Shown here: positions 33,973 through 47,492 of the stretch, one piece after another | Layout: the number at the start of each line of letters is the position of its first letter | Position numbering within the stretch: position 1 is the stretch's first letter | Source of the DNA: Pseudomonadota bacterium | GTDB taxonomy: Bacteria; Pseudomonadota; Gammaproteobacteria; Acidiferrobacterales; UBA6901 | DNA length: 48,036 bases | Reading direction: 5' to 3' | NCBI GenBank assembly: GCA_021778035.1 | Contig: JAJYCY010000010.1 | Location: forward strand, 1-48,036 | Program-made: the position numbers and the translations under genes | Notes under the pieces: model-generated | What the model saw: the letters and a program-made list of their open reading frames with translations, nothing else | Databases searched by the model: none | What the model was told of the DNA's origin: nothing

Positions 33973-35844
33973 GTGCGTTACCCGGACAGCTATGCAGTAA
34001 TCGTGGTCGGCGGCGGCCATGCGGGCACGGAAGCCGCGATGGCTGCCGCGCGCACGGGCGGCCGCACGCTGTTGCTGACCCATAACATCGAAACCATCGG
34101 CCAGATGTCCTGCAACCCCGCCATTGGCGGTATCGGCAAGGGACACCTGGTCCGGGAGATTGATGCGCTGGGGGGTGTCATGGGCAGGGCGGCGGACCGT
34201 GCCGGCATCCAGTTCCGCATTCTGAATGCCAGCAAGGGGCCGGCGGTTCGCGCTACACGCGCCCAGATCGACCGCCAGCTGTACAAGGCGGCGGTGCGGG
34301 AATTGCTGGGGCAGGAACCGAATCTTTCCGTGTTCCAGCAGGCAGTTGATGATCTGGTCATCGAAGGTGACCGCGTGGCCGGAGTGGTTACCCAGTCCGG
34401 CATAGAATTCCGTGCCCGCGCGGTAGTGCTGACGGCCGGGACATTCCTCGCTGGACGCATCCACGTGGGCCTGTCGAATTACCCGGGCGGACGTGCCGGT
34501 GACCCGCCGGCCGGCACGCTCGCAGCGCATCTGCGTGAGCGTGGCCTGCGTGCCGGCCGGCTCAAGACCGGCACACCCCCCCGCATTGACCGGCGGACGA
34601 TCGACTTCTCATCCATGCAGGAGCAGCAGGGAGACGTGCCGACGCCGCGTTTTTCTTTCAGCGATGAGACAACCCCGCGCCCGCGCCAGGTTTCCTGTCA
34701 TGTTACCCACACCAATGCGCGCACCCACGAACTGATCCGCGCGAGCCTGGACCGTTCGCCGCTTTTCACCGGGGTGATCGAGGGTGTGGGCCCGAGATAC
34801 TGCCCGTCAATCGAAGACAAGGTGGTGCGATTCGCGTCGAAGGATTCGCACCAGATTTTCGTGGAACCGGAAGGCCTCGGATCAGACGAGGTGTACCCCA
34901 ACGGGATTTCCACCAGCCTCCCTTTCGACGTGCAGCTCGCCCTGGTGCGGTCAATCAGCGGATTTGAGCGTGCCCATATCACGCGCCCGGGCTATGCCAT
35001 CGAATACGACTATTTCGATCCCCGGGATCTTCAGCCGACGCTCGAGACCAGGGCGGTCCCGGGGCTGTACTTCGCGGGCCAGATCAACGGTACCACCGGC
35101 TACGAAGAGGCGGCAGCACAGGGGCTGGTCGCCGGAAGCAACGCGGCGCTGGCTGCAGCCGGACGCGAGCCGTGGTGGCTGCGGCGTGATCAGGCCTACA
35201 TCGGTGTGCTGGTGGATGACCTGGTGTCCCGGGGAGTCACCGAACCTTACCGCATGTTCACTTCCCGGGCCGAATACCGTCTGGCGCTGCGCGAGGATAA
35301 TGCCGATCTGCGCCTGTCGGAGATCGGTCGGGGCCTGGGCCTGGTCAGCGACGCGCAGGCGCAGCGCGTGGAGTTCAAGCGGGAAGCGATCGAGAACGAG
35401 CACCGGCGGCTGGAGCACACCTGGTATCGTCCGGCTCCCGCCACCGGGTCCCTGCCCCCGGACGCATCGCCATCGCCGCTGCGCGACAGCACGCTGATCG
35501 AACTGCTGCGCCGGCCCGAGATGACCTACCGGGGTGTCATGGCCCTGCCCGGAGCCGGTCCGGGTGTGCGGGATGACGATATCGCCGCCCAGGTGGAGGT
35601 CCAGGCAAAATATGCCGGCTACATCGAGCGCCAGTCAGTGGAAATCAGGCGCCAGCTGCAGCACGAGCACACCGTTTTGCCTCCCGACCTTGATTATGCC
35701 GGAGTCCGCGGCCTGTCGATCGAAGTGCGGCAGACGCTGACCCGCTGTCGCCCGGCGACGCTGGGCCAAGCCGCGCGGCTATCGGGTGTCACGCCGGCCG
35801 CCATCTCACTCCTGCTGGTCCATCTTCGGCGCAGACGGGCCTGA
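33973..35844 (+). CDS. mnmG: tRNA uridine-5-carboxymethylaminomethyl modification enzyme MnmG
   Basis: GTG start; [61 protein letters not shown]. Confidence 0.98.
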   Translation: MRYPDSYAVIVVGGGHAGTEAAMAAARTGGRTLLLTHNIETIGQMSCNPAIGGIGKGHLVREIDALGGVMGRAADRAGIQFRILNASKGPAVRATRAQIDRQLYKAAVRELLGQEPNLSVFQQAVDDLVIEGDRVAGVVTQSGIEFRARAVVLTAGTFLAGRIHVGLSNYPGGRAGDPPAGTLAAHLRERGLRAGRLKTGTPPRIDRRTIDFSSMQEQQGDVPTPRFSFSDETTPRPRQVSCHVTHTNARTHELIRASLDRSPLFTGVIEGVGPRYCPSIEDKVVRFASKDSHQIFVEPEGLGSDEVYPNGISTSLPFDVQLALVRSISGFERAHITRPGYAIEYDYFDPRDLQPTLETRAVPGLYFAGQINGTTGYEEAAAQGLVAGSNAALAAAGREPWWLRRDQAYIGVLVDDLVSRGVTEPYRMFTSRAEYRLALREDNADLRLSEIGRGLGLVSDAQAQRVEFKREAIENEHRRLEHTWYRPAPATGSLPPDASPSPLRDSTLIELLRRPEMTYRGVMALPGAGPGVRDDDIAAQVEVQAKYAGYIERQSVEIRRQLQHEHTVLPPDLDYAGVRGLSIEVRQTLTRCRPATLGQAARLSGVTPAAISLLLVHLRRRRA

Positions 35845-36354
35845 GCCGTCTGGCCCGCGGGGGCTATCCTGCGGAGCCTGCTGCGCCGGCCGAGGCCTGG
35901 GGGCAGCGGTATACTCAAACGTGCTGACGCCGAGCGTGAGTCCGCTGGCATCGACCACCGACGCCTGCCACTCTCCAAGCCAGCCCGGCTGCAGCGTTTT
36001 CCGGGAATAGACACGCCACCGCGGCCCGCCGACGGTGAATTTCACCTCGGCCATGATCTTTCCCTGATACACCCAGCGGTGCACCACCGTCTGGCCAGCC
36101 ATGTTCCTGAGGTCGGTGAAAAAATACACGCTGTGGTGGCGATTGGTCAGGGTGCTGATGCTGTTGACCGGCTCATGATTACGGATGCCGGTCGTAAACA
36201 CCGCCTGGGTAACGCGGGCCGGATGTGCCGGAGTGGTTGCCGTTGCGCCCGCGGAAACCGGGGCCACCGGTCCCGCTGCGGCCGGGACCGGCTCCGCCGC
36301 CTTCAGGGGCAGCACTACCGCAAGGCCGAACAGGACCAGGTAGGCACGTGGCAT
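35806..36354 (-). CDS. DUF2914 domain protein, secreted
   Basis: 182 aa, signal peptide; [17 protein letters not shown]...[63 protein letters not shown]. Confidence 0.8.
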   Translation of the reverse strand: MPRAYLVLFGLAVVLPLKAAEPVPAAAGPVAPVSAGATATTPAHPARVTQAVFTTGIRNHEPVNSISTLTNRHHSVYFFTDLRNMAGQTVVHRWVYQGKIMAEVKFTVGGPRWRVYSRKTLQPGWLGEWQASVVDASGLTLGVSTFEYTAAPRPRPAQQAPQDSPRGPDGSGPSAPKMDQQE

Positions 36355-36472
36355 GTACAGGCTCCTTCAACTGACGGTTGGGTACTAGGTAAAAGCTTAG
36401 AGCACGGCGACGCCATGCGCCACGGCGCGCGCCGGTCCTGCGCCCTTACGGGAACCCACGCGGGGATTTTGC

Positions 36473-36478
36473 TATGCT
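36473..36478 (+). promoter_or_regulatory. Candidate extended -10 upstream of rsmG
   Basis: TTTTGCTATGCT: TGn followed by TATGCT; no clear -35. Confidence 0.35.
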
Positions 36479-36533
36479 GGGCGCCGGATCCGTCCGCTGA
36501 TGATCACCCCATGTCCATGAACCAAGGCCGAAT

Positions 36534-37220
36534 ATGTCCCGAAGCCGGAGCCTCCCAGTGTCCGAGCACGCTGTGCTGACGGAGCAGATCCGCGGCGGCG
36601 CGCTGCAGATGGGTCTCGACCTTCCGTCCGGCCGGGCCCAAACACTGGCCGACTACCTGGTGCTGCTTGATAAATGGAACCGGATCTACAATCTGACGGC
36701 GGTGCGCGACCCGGAGCAGATGGTTTCCCGGCACGTTCTCGACAGCCTGTCTGTCCTGCCGTTTCTGCACGGCCACCGGGTGCTCGACATCGGCACGGGC
36801 GCCGGTCTGCCTGGTATTCCGCTGGCGGTGGCCTGTCCGGAGCGGGAGTTCGTGCTGCTCGACAGCAATTCCAAGAAAATCCGTTTTGTCACCCACGCCA
36901 TTTCGGCGTTGAATCTCACCAATATTCATGCGCTTGCCGAGCGTGTCGAGAAGCTGCAGGATCCGCAAAGGTTCGACACCCTGATTTCTCGCGCGCTCGG
37001 CAGTATTGCTGATATGCTGGCGGTGGCCGGACATCTGTGCGCCCCGGGGGGAAGATTTCTCGCCATGAAAGGGGTCTATCCGCAGGAGGAACTGGCCGCG
37101 ATTCCTGCCCCGTACCAGGTGCTGGCCGTTGAGGAACTGCGGGTTCCCGGCGTCGAGGGCAGACGCCACGCGGTGATCATCGCGGCTGGCGGGTCCGGGC
37201 TGGCAGAGAGCAGAGGCTGA
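36534..37220 (+). CDS. rsmG: 16S rRNA (guanine527-N7)-methyltransferase
   Basis: LLDKWNRIYNLTAVRDPEQMVSRHVLDSLSVLPFL, VLDIGTGAGLPGIPLAVACPEREFVLLDSNSKKIRF. Confidence 0.97.
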   Translation: MSRSRSLPVSEHAVLTEQIRGGALQMGLDLPSGRAQTLADYLVLLDKWNRIYNLTAVRDPEQMVSRHVLDSLSVLPFLHGHRVLDIGTGAGLPGIPLAVACPEREFVLLDSNSKKIRFVTHAISALNLTNIHALAERVEKLQDPQRFDTLISRALGSIADMLAVAGHLCAPGGRFLAMKGVYPQEELAAIPAPYQVLAVEELRVPGVEGRRHAVIIAAGGSGLAESRG

Positions 37221-37227
37221 TCAGGTC

Positions 37228-38007
37228 ATGGCAAAGATACTGGCGATTGCCAACCAGAAGGGCGGGGTCGGGAAAACCACCACCAGCATCAATCTTGCCG
37301 CCTCGCTCGCGAAGACCCGGCGGCGCGTGCTGCTGGTCGACATCGATCCGCAGGGCAATGCCACGATGGGCAGCGGGATACCCAAGGATGCCGCCCACCC
37401 AACGACCTACGATATCCTGATTGGCGGTGCCGGGCTGGAAAGCGCCAGGAAGGAGGTGGAGGCGGGATATAGCGTCATACCCGCGAACGCCCATCTCTCC
37501 GGAGCCGAGATCGAACTGATCAGCGTCGAACGCCGTGAGCACCGTCTGCGCGAGGCATTGCAGGCCGGCGTAGACCGGTATGACTTCGTGCTCATCGACT
37601 GCCCGCCGTCGCTCAATCTGCTTACGGTCAACGCGCTGGTGGCAGCACAGTCGGTGCTCATTCCGATGCAATGCGAGTATTATGCGCTGGAAGGGCTGAG
37701 CGCGCTCGTCAACACCATCCGCAAAATCCGCGAGACCCTGAACCCCGCCCTGCAGATCGAGGGGCTGTTGCGCACCATGTTCGACCCGAGGAACACGCTG
37801 GCCAACGAGGTTTCCGCACAGCTCAGCCGCCATTTCGGTGACAAGCTCTACCGGACGATCATTCCCCGCAACGTGCGGCTCGCGGAAGCGCCAAGTTACG
37901 GCAAATCGGTAATCAATTATGACATGCAGTCGCGCGGCGCCCAGGCCTATCTCGCGCTTGCCGGAGAGATCCTGCGCCGCGAACAGTCCGGGGCGATTGC
38001 CCCATGA
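37228..38007 (+). CDS. parA: Chromosome partitioning ATPase ParA/Soj
   Basis: MAKILAIANQKGGVGKTTTSINLAASLAKTRRRVLLVDIDPQGNATMGSG; LIDCPPSLNLLTVNALVAA. Confidence 0.98.
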   Translation: MAKILAIANQKGGVGKTTTSINLAASLAKTRRRVLLVDIDPQGNATMGSGIPKDAAHPTTYDILIGGAGLESARKEVEAGYSVIPANAHLSGAEIELISVERREHRLREALQAGVDRYDFVLIDCPPSLNLLTVNALVAAQSVLIPMQCEYYALEGLSALVNTIRKIRETLNPALQIEGLLRTMFDPRNTLANEVSAQLSRHFGDKLYRTIIPRNVRLAEAPSYGKSVINYDMQSRGAQAYLALAGEILRREQSGAIAP

Positions 38008-38047
38008 GTGATCCAGGTTTGCAACAAGAGATGCAGGGGGAGCGAGA

Positions 38048-38914
38048 ATGACCATGACCACGAAGAAGCCCAGGCTCGGCCGCGGTCTAGATGCGCTGCT
38101 TGGCGGTGCTCTCGATGCACCTGCGGCGGCCAGAGAAGAACTGCGCCAGCTGCCGGTCGATTTGCTGCAGCGGGGCAAGTACCAGCCGCGTACCCACATG
38201 GACCGCGAGGCGCTTGAAGATCTCGCCAGCTCCATCCGGGCGCAGGGGGTGGTTCAGCCCATCGTGGTGCGCGAGCTCGGTACCGGGAGCTACGAGATCA
38301 TCGCCGGTGAGCGGCGCTGGCGGGCAGCGCAGATGGCCGGACTCCAGGCGGTTCCGGCCGTGGTGCGGAACATCCCGGATGAGGCCGCCATCGCCATCGC
38401 GCTGATCGAGAATATCCAGCGCGAGGACCTGAATCCGGTTGAAGAGGCGGTTGCCCTGCAGCGGCTCATTGACGAATTTGGCATGACCCACCAGCAGACA
38501 GCCGAGAGTGTGGGACGTTCACGCGCCGCGGTCACAAACCTGCTGCGCCTGCTGACGCTCAACGACGACGTGCGCGCCATGCTGGAAGAAGGGCGCATGG
38601 ATATGGGTCATGCGCGCGCTCTGCTCGGGCTGGGCGGCAGCACGCAAAGCGAGGCCGCCCGCCAGGTGGTCGAGAAACGCCTCTCGGTGCGCGAAACCGA
38701 GGATCTCGTACGCAGGCTGCTCGAGCAGCGTCCGGTGGCGCCACACCGTGCACGGGATTCCCAGGACCCGGATGTGCGCCGGCTGCAGGACGAGCTGTCG
38801 GAAAAACTTGCCGCCCGTGTGCACATCAGCCATGGTCCGAAAGGACGGGGCCGGCTCACCATAGACTACAACAGCCTCGAGGAACTCGAGGGTGTGCTGG
38901 CGCGTATCCGCTGA
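38048..38914 (+). CDS. parB: Chromosome partitioning protein ParB/Spo0J
   Basis: GLDALLGG, QYQPRTHM-like KYQPRTHMDREALEDLASSIRAQGVVQPIVVREL, EIIAGERRWRAAQMAGL, ALIENIQREDLNPVEEA. Confidence 0.98.
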   Translation: MTMTTKKPRLGRGLDALLGGALDAPAAAREELRQLPVDLLQRGKYQPRTHMDREALEDLASSIRAQGVVQPIVVRELGTGSYEIIAGERRWRAAQMAGLQAVPAVVRNIPDEAAIAIALIENIQREDLNPVEEAVALQRLIDEFGMTHQQTAESVGRSRAAVTNLLRLLTLNDDVRAMLEEGRMDMGHARALLGLGGSTQSEAARQVVEKRLSVRETEDLVRRLLEQRPVAPHRARDSQDPDVRRLQDELSEKLAARVHISHGPKGRGRLTIDYNSLEELEGVLARIR

Positions 38915-39012
38915 CGCACCCGTTCCGGACCGACCCTTGCCGGAAATCAAGGCCGATTTGGGCTAAGCTTGAGCCATCGGCCACCGTATCAGTGCCACGG
39001 AGGACAGAACTG

Positions 39013-39426
39013 ATGAGTTTCAGGCGTATTGTGGTGGTCATCGGACTTCTCGCAGTAGCAGTGTTCGGAACCGGTTCTGCGCAGGCAGGCCTGGCAACCA
39101 TCCGCCGCCAGGCGGAACAGGGCAATGCCCGGGCCCAGCTGCATCTCGGAATCCTGTATGAATTCGGTCGCCGACTGGCCGATCACGATACGAAAGCCGT
39201 TGTCTGGTACACGCTGGCGGCAGAACGTGGCAACAAGGAGGCGGCACTCCGGCGCGACCTGCTGCTTCCCCGGCTTACCGCCGCCGAGCGCAAGGAGGCC
39301 GCCACGGAGGTGGCAGCGCGTGATGCCCGGATGCATTACTCCCCGTCAGCCGCCGGCGCTGCAAGCGCTCCGGCGCCTGCGCCCGCCCCGAAACCATCGG
39401 GAGCAGGTGGTGTTCAACCACACTAG
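39013..39426 (+). CDS. Sel1-like repeat protein, secreted
   Basis: MSFRRIVVVIGLLAVAVFGTGSAQAGLATIRRQAEQGNARAQLHLGILYEFG...KAVVWYTLAAERGNKEAALRR. Confidence 0.75.
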   Translation: MSFRRIVVVIGLLAVAVFGTGSAQAGLATIRRQAEQGNARAQLHLGILYEFGRRLADHDTKAVVWYTLAAERGNKEAALRRDLLLPRLTAAERKEAATEVAARDARMHYSPSAAGAASAPAPAPAPKPSGAGGVQPH

Positions 39427-39508
39427 AAACCCAGCCAGCAAATCCCGGGCAGCAGGCCCGCAACGGTGGCTATGACCCGCCTACGGACTGCCGCCCGGGT
39501 CGGCGATA

Positions 39509-39537
39509 TTGACCCCCCCAAGGGCCGCATTTATACT
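39509..39537 (+). promoter_or_regulatory. Sigma70-like promoter of the atp operon
   Basis: -35 TTGACC (39509-39514), 17-bp spacer, -10 TATACT (39532-39537); 79 bp upstream of the atpI ATG. Confidence 0.7.
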
Positions 39538-39616
39538 GCCGCACCTTAAAATAAGTCTGCTTATACATCAGGAAGCAGGACGGGATTGTGTACGACGTAC
39601 TGCGATTAGGGTGCGC

Positions 39617-40832
<1,216 letters not shown>

Positions 40833-40889
40833 CCGCCGTATTTCGGAGACGAAGCGAATTTCGACGGTTAACCTTTCAGGAGAGCAAAC

Positions 40890-41198
40890 ATGGCAACCGA
40901 TGCAACGATGGTCAATCTGGTAGGAATGGTGTACGCCTACACGGCGGTTGGTGTCGGCGTGATTCTTGCTGCCGCCGGGCTGGGTTCGGCGCTCGGCTGG
41001 GGCATGATCTGTTCAAAATTCATGGAAGGAATCGCGCGCCAGCCGGAGATGCTTCCCACGCTGCGTGTCCAGATGTTCATCACCGCCGGGCTGATGGAGT
41101 CTTTTCCGTTCATTGTTCTGGCCTTCGCGATGTATTTCACGTTCGCCAATCCGTTCGTAGGTGCTGCGCTGGCTGTGGTCAAAGGGCTGGGCGGCTAG
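40890..41198 (+). CDS. atpE: ATP synthase F0 subunit c
   Basis: 102 aa; two hydrophobic helices, KFMEGIARQPEMLPTLRVQMFITAGLMESFPFIVLAFAMYFTFANPF. Confidence 0.97.
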   Translation: MATDATMVNLVGMVYAYTAVGVGVILAAAGLGSALGWGMICSKFMEGIARQPEMLPTLRVQMFITAGLMESFPFIVLAFAMYFTFANPFVGAALAVVKGLGG

Positions 41199-41237
41199 CG
41201 GAGGAGCTGCCCGCGCATATCGCCAAGGAGCAGAAAC

Positions 41238-41708
41238 GTGAACGTAAACGCAACCCTGTTTGGCCAGATGATCACCTTCGCGGTCCTGGTCGTCTTCGTC
41301 TGGCGCGTCCTCTGGGGTCCGATGACACGAATGCTTGCGGCGCGCAGCCAGCGCATCGCGGACGGCCTGGCCGCGGGCGAGAAGGGCCGGCACGATCTGG
41401 AACGTGCGCAGAAGCGCGCGGTGGACCTGTTGCGCGAGACCCGGCAGCAGGCGAGCGAAATCCTGGCGCAGGCGGAGAAGCGCGCGGGGGAGATCATCGA
41501 CGAAGCCAAGACGCACGCAAAGAGCGAGGCCGAAGCCATCATCGCCGGTGCGAGAAACGAGATCGAACGCGAAGTCAACGCTGCGCGCGAGCAGCTGCGC
41601 ACCGCCGTGGCGAATCTTGCCGTGATTGCGGCTGAGCGCATCCTGGAAGAAAAAATCGACGTCACCGCCCACGCCCGGATGCTCGGCGCGGTAGTCCAGC
41701 AACTCTGA
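41238..41708 (+). CDS. atpF: ATP synthase F0 subunit b
   Basis: 156 aa; [50 protein letters not shown]. Confidence 0.97.
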   Translation: MNVNATLFGQMITFAVLVVFVWRVLWGPMTRMLAARSQRIADGLAAGEKGRHDLERAQKRAVDLLRETRQQASEILAQAEKRAGEIIDEAKTHAKSEAEAIIAGARNEIEREVNAAREQLRTAVANLAVIAAERILEEKIDVTAHARMLGAVVQQL

Positions 41709-41718
41709 GAAAGCGGCA

Positions 41719-42255
41719 ATGTCAGAACAGATCACGCTTGCACGTCCGTATGCCGATGCCGTTTTTGCCCTGGCCACGGATCACGACCAGCTGGCGAGGT
41801 GGTCATCGACTCTGGCGCTGCTGGCGGCGGTCGCATCCGATCCGCAGGTCATCGCGCTTTCCCAGGACCCGCGTGTCACGCGCGGTCACCTTGTCCGGCT
41901 GTTTCTCGAGCTCGGTGGTGGCGAAGGCGGCGGCGATGTTGAAAATCTGCTGCGTCTGCTGCAGCACAACAACCGCATCGCGCTGCTTCCGGAAATCGCG
42001 CGCCAGTTCGAGCAGCTGAAAGCCGAGGCGCAAGGCAGCATCGACGCGGAAGTGGTGTCGGCCTTCGAGGTGGAACCTGCACAGATGAAGTCCATTTCTG
42101 ATGCACTGCACAGAAAGCTCGGGCGCGACATACACCTGACCTCCAGAGTCGACAGATCGCTCATCGGTGGTATCGTGATCCGCGCCGGAGACCTGGTAAT
42201 AGACGGTTCGGTGCGCGGGCGGCTGCGCTCCCTGGCGGCCCAGCTGACCGGCTAG
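41719..42255 (+). CDS. atpH: ATP synthase F1 subunit delta
   Basis: 178 aa; TLARPYADAVFALA, VDRSLIGGIVIRAGDLVIDGSVRGRLRSLAAQLTG. Confidence 0.97.
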   Translation: MSEQITLARPYADAVFALATDHDQLARWSSTLALLAAVASDPQVIALSQDPRVTRGHLVRLFLELGGGEGGGDVENLLRLLQHNNRIALLPEIARQFEQLKAEAQGSIDAEVVSAFEVEPAQMKSISDALHRKLGRDIHLTSRVDRSLIGGIVIRAGDLVIDGSVRGRLRSLAAQLTG

Positions 42256-42275
42256 GAAACTCGTGACAGGACCGC

Positions 42276-42431
42276 ATGTCTAATACGCGATATCATTGCG
42301 ATCACATAAAGATAAACCGGACAATGCCAGTCACCGCACATTGCGCAGCAGAAGCTTCGGATGCAGAAAGCGGTATGGTACGGATGCTGGTTCAGAGTTT
42401 TTCCACGTCTAGGATTTCTTCTAAAAGGTAA
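42276..42431 (+). CDS. Candidate 51-aa small ORF in the atpH-atpA gap
   Basis: ATG 42276 to TAA 42429-42431 translates MSNTRYHCDHIKINRTMPVTAHCAAEASDAESGMVRMLVQSFSTSRISSKR; AGGA 4 nt upstream of the ATG; ends 3 nt before the atpA ATG. Could be chance. Confidence 0.3.
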   Translation: MSNTRYHCDHIKINRTMPVTAHCAAEASDAESGMVRMLVQSFSTSRISSKR

Positions 42432-42434
42432 CCA

Positions 42435-43979
42435 ATGGCACAACTCAACCCTTCCGAAATCAGCGAACTGATCCGCGCACGAATAGAGAAATTCGAGCCA
42501 CGCGCCGAAGCGCGCACCGAAGGCACCGTGGTTAGCATTACCGACGGTATCGTCCGCATCCATGGACTCGATGCCGTCATGCAGGGCGAAATGATCGAAT
42601 TTCCCGGCAACACCTTCGGCCTTGCGCTCAACCTCGAGCGCGACTCCGTCGGTGCCGTGGTGCTGGGGGACTACGAGCACATCGGCGAAGGCGACAGCGC
42701 CCGCTGTACCGGGCGCATCCTGGAAGTTCCAGTCGGCCCCGAGCTCGTGGGCCGGGTTGTCGACGCCCTCGGAAACCCGATCGACGGACGCGGGTCCGTC
42801 GGTGCAAAGCTTACATCGCCGATCGAAAAGGTTGCGCCGGGTGTGATCACCCGTCAGTCGGTCTCCACGCCGGTGCAGACCGGACTCAAGGCCATCGATG
42901 CCATGGTTCCGATCGGCCGCGGCCAGCGCGAGCTCATCATCGGCGACCGCCAGACCGGCAAGACCGCGGTGGCGATCGACGCGATCATCAACCAGAAAGG
43001 CAGCGGGGTCACCTGCATCTACGTGGCGATCGGACAGAAAGCATCCTCGGTGGCAAATGTCGTGCGCAAGCTCGAGGAATACGGCGCCATGGAGCATACG
43101 ATCGTTGTCGCCGCGACCGCTTCCGAATCAGCCGCCATGCAGTACATCGCCCCGTACTGCGGTTGCGCCATGGGCGAGTATTTCCGCGACCATGGCCAGG
43201 ATGCGCTCATCATCTATGATGATCTCACCAAGCAGGCCTGGGCGTACCGGCAGATCTCGCTGCTGCTGCGCCGGCCTCCCGGCCGCGAGGCCTATCCCGG
43301 TGACGTGTTCTATCTCCATTCCCGTCTCCTCGAGCGCGCCGCGCGCGTCAACAGTGAATATGTGGAGCGGGCAACCGGAGGCCAGGTGCGCGGGCGCAGC
43401 GGTTCGCTTACCGCGTTGCCGATCATCGAGACCCAGGCGGGCGACGTCTCGGCCTTCGTTCCGACCAATGTTATCTCGATCACCGACGGGCAGATTTTTC
43501 TCGAGACCGATCTTTTCAATGCCGGCGTGCGACCGGCCATCAACGCCGGGCTGTCCGTGTCACGGGTGGGCGGCGCCGCGCAGACCAAGATCATCAAGCG
43601 CCTCGGTGGCGGTGTGCGCCTCGCGCTTGCCCAGTACCGGGAACTCGCAGCGTTTGCGCAGTTTGCGTCCGATCTGGACGCCGCCACGCGCAAGCAGCTT
43701 GACCGCGGTCAGCGCATCACCGAACTCATGAAACAAAAGCAGTACTCGCCCATGACGGTCGCCGAGATGGCGATTTCCCTCTACGCAGCCAACCAGGGGC
43801 ACCTCGACGGGATCGAGGTCTCCAAGGTCCAGGCATTCGAGGCGGCGCTGCTCTCCTATATGCGTACCTCGCAGGCCGCGCTCATGGAACAGATCAACGG
43901 ATCGGGCGACTACAATGACGAGATCGCGGCTGCTCTCGAGGCCGCGATCGGACAGTTCCAGGCGAATCACACATGGTAA
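42435..43979 (+). CDS. atpA: ATP synthase F1 subunit alpha
   Basis: 514 aa; [43 protein letters not shown]. Confidence 0.99.
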   Translation: MAQLNPSEISELIRARIEKFEPRAEARTEGTVVSITDGIVRIHGLDAVMQGEMIEFPGNTFGLALNLERDSVGAVVLGDYEHIGEGDSARCTGRILEVPVGPELVGRVVDALGNPIDGRGSVGAKLTSPIEKVAPGVITRQSVSTPVQTGLKAIDAMVPIGRGQRELIIGDRQTGKTAVAIDAIINQKGSGVTCIYVAIGQKASSVANVVRKLEEYGAMEHTIVVAATASESAAMQYIAPYCGCAMGEYFRDHGQDALIIYDDLTKQAWAYRQISLLLRRPPGREAYPGDVFYLHSRLLERAARVNSEYVERATGGQVRGRSGSLTALPIIETQAGDVSAFVPTNVISITDGQIFLETDLFNAGVRPAINAGLSVSRVGGAAQTKIIKRLGGGVRLALAQYRELAAFAQFASDLDAATRKQLDRGQRITELMKQKQYSPMTVAEMAISLYAANQGHLDGIEVSKVQAFEAALLSYMRTSQAALMEQINGSGDYNDEIAAALEAAIGQFQANHTW

Positions 43980-44032
43980 CCACCATAACGCGCCGCAACC
44001 CCCCGGTCGCACGCGAGGAGGGCTGATCCGCC

Positions 44033-44893
44033 ATGGCCGCAGGCAAGGAAATCCGCAACCAGATCCGCAGCGTGCGCAACACGCAGAAGATCACCAAGGC
44101 GATGGAGATGGTCGCAGCAAGCAAGATGCGCCGCGCCCAGGAGCGCATGCGCGCCGCCCGCCCCTATGCCGAGAAGATCCGGGGCGTGATCGGGCACCTG
44201 CGGTATGCCCATCCCGAATATCACCACCCCTTCCTAGAGCGCCGGACCGTGCGGCACGCAGGCCTGTTGCTCGTTACCTCGGACCGGGGGCTGTGCGGAG
44301 GACTCAACACCAACGCGCTCAAGGTGGCTGTCAGGCAGATGCATGCCTGGCACGAGCAGGGAATCGAAACCGAGGTCGGCACCTTCGGCACGAAAGGTTT
44401 CGCCTTCATGAAGCGCATCGGCGCGCACATCACGACTCACACTCCGCGTCTCGGTGACGCCCCACGCGCCGAGGACCTGATCGGTGGCGTGAAAGCCATG
44501 CTGGATGCCTACCGCAGCGGTGCGCTCGACAGCCTGCATATCGTCTTCAACCGTTTCGTCAACACGATGTCCCAGCAGCCTGTTCTCGAGCGTCTGCTGC
44601 CGCTTGAGGGCAGCGGCGACAGTGAGCTCAAGCACTACTGGGACTATCTCTACGAGCCGGATGCAAAGGAAGTCCTGGATGATCTGCTAAAACGCTATCT
44701 CGAGACCCAGGTCTACCGGGCGGTCGTCGAGAATCTCGCCTGCGAGCAGTCAGCGCGCATGGTGGCGATGAAGTCAGCATCGGATAACGCCGGAAAGATG
44801 ATCGATGAACTGCGGCTGCGCTACAACAAGGCGCGTCAGGCAGCGATCACCCAGGAGCTTTCCGAGATCGTCGGCGGCGCTGCGGCGGTATAG
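44033..44893 (+). CDS. atpG: ATP synthase F1 subunit gamma
   Basis: 286 aa; [36 protein letters not shown]-terminal [22 protein letters not shown]. Confidence 0.98.
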   Translation: MAAGKEIRNQIRSVRNTQKITKAMEMVAASKMRRAQERMRAARPYAEKIRGVIGHLRYAHPEYHHPFLERRTVRHAGLLLVTSDRGLCGGLNTNALKVAVRQMHAWHEQGIETEVGTFGTKGFAFMKRIGAHITTHTPRLGDAPRAEDLIGGVKAMLDAYRSGALDSLHIVFNRFVNTMSQQPVLERLLPLEGSGDSELKHYWDYLYEPDAKEVLDDLLKRYLETQVYRAVVENLACEQSARMVAMKSASDNAGKMIDELRLRYNKARQAAITQELSEIVGGAAAV

Positions 44894-46312
<1,419 letters not shown>

Positions 46313-46359
46313 CAGATCCTGCGCAGACACGGCACGTTTAAGGCTTCAAGGAGACTTCC

Positions 46360-46785
46360 ATGGCAATGACCCTGCACGTTGACATCGTCAGCGCCGAGCA
46401 GGAAATCTACTCCGGAGCGGCAGAGATGCTTCTTGCTCCGCTCGAAAGCGGGGAAATCGGTGTCCTGCCGCGCCATGCTCCGCTGCTCGCCCGGCTCAAG
46501 CCAGGCGAGATCCGCGTGCGCCACAGTGGCCGCGAGGACCTGTATTTCTACGTCTCGGGCGGGCTTCTGGAGATTCAGCCACACTCCGTCACGATACTCG
46601 CTGACACCGCGCTGCGGGCCAAGGACATCGACGAGGCGGCCGTGCTCAAGGCGAAAGCCGCTGCCGAAGAGGCGATGAAGAGCCGCCGCAGCGATATCGA
46701 ATATGCCCGCGCGCAGGCCGATCTTGCGCAGGCGGTGGCGCAGCTGCGGACAGTACGCAAGCTGAGAGAGAAACTGCCCAGATGA
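46360..46785 (+). CDS. atpC: ATP synthase F1 subunit epsilon
   Basis: 141 aa; LHVDIVSAEQEIYSGAAEMLLAPLESGEIGVLPRHAPLLARLKPGEIRV. Confidence 0.97.
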   Translation: MAMTLHVDIVSAEQEIYSGAAEMLLAPLESGEIGVLPRHAPLLARLKPGEIRVRHSGREDLYFYVSGGLLEIQPHSVTILADTALRAKDIDEAAVLKAKAAAEEAMKSRRSDIEYARAQADLAQAVAQLRTVRKLREKLPR

Positions 46786-46828
46786 GCCCCGCACTGCCGC
46801 CGGGCGCAGACCATCACGAAGGCGCATC

Positions 46829-47320
46829 ATGCGGGACGACCAGGTAGTCCGCAACAAGGTGGTGGCGCTGACCTACGTGCTGCGCAACGCCCAGGGGGAA
46901 ATTTTCGAGTACAGTGACCTGCCGGTTGAATACCTGCACGGATCCGGCAGCGAGCTGTTCGCCAAGATCGAGCAATCCCTCGAAGGTCATCACGTCGGCG
47001 AGCAGGTAACCGTGGAGCTGACGCCGGAAGAAGGCTTCGGTCCGCACATGCCCGGACTCACGTTTACCGATGACCTGGACAATGTGCCGCCGGAATACCA
47101 CCATGTCGGTGCCAGGCTGGAGGCCCAGAATGCCAAGGGCGAGGCCATGACCTTCGTCGTGACCCGGATCGAAGGCGGGAAGCTGACGGTGGATGCAAAT
47201 CACCCCCTGGCCGGCCAGACTGTCCAATTCGACGTGACCATCCGCGGACTGCGCGATGCGACTCCCGAGGAGCTGCGCCAGGGGCAACCGGCGACGGCAC
47301 GGCCTTCTGCCATCCAGTAG
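46829..47320 (+). CDS. slyD: FKBP-type peptidyl-prolyl isomerase, SlyD-like
   Basis: 163 aa; VVALTYVLRNAQGEIFEYSD, PVEYLHGSGSELFAKIEQSLEGHHVGEQVTVELTPEEGFG, VDANHPLAGQTVQFDVTI. Lacks the His-rich tail. Confidence 0.85.
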   Translation: MRDDQVVRNKVVALTYVLRNAQGEIFEYSDLPVEYLHGSGSELFAKIEQSLEGHHVGEQVTVELTPEEGFGPHMPGLTFTDDLDNVPPEYHHVGARLEAQNAKGEAMTFVVTRIEGGKLTVDANHPLAGQTVQFDVTIRGLRDATPEELRQGQPATARPSAIQ

Positions 47321-47492
47321 CTCGCCGATGGCGGTTTTGAGGTTTATACGTATAGAATATCCGCGGGCCGCGCGGACAGTGTCTGGCGCGCCGGCCGTAA
47401 GTCCGCGGAACCGTCCACAGGGCTAGTGCCCCGGAGTGCCGCCGGCTTTTCTGGATTCACGGACCGGACCCACCAGGGCAGAACGCTGTGCC

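Noticed and set aside
42252-43097. 281-aa minus-strand ORF covering the atpH-atpA gap and the atpA 5' end
   Set aside because: Most of it is antisense to atpA; the plus-strand small ORF is the better, still tentative, explanation of the gap.
47345-47354. TATACGTATA palindrome upstream of glmU
   Set aside because: Only 10 bp and overlapping a promoter-like AT-rich segment; -35/-10 spacing did not fit well, so nothing specific can be supported.
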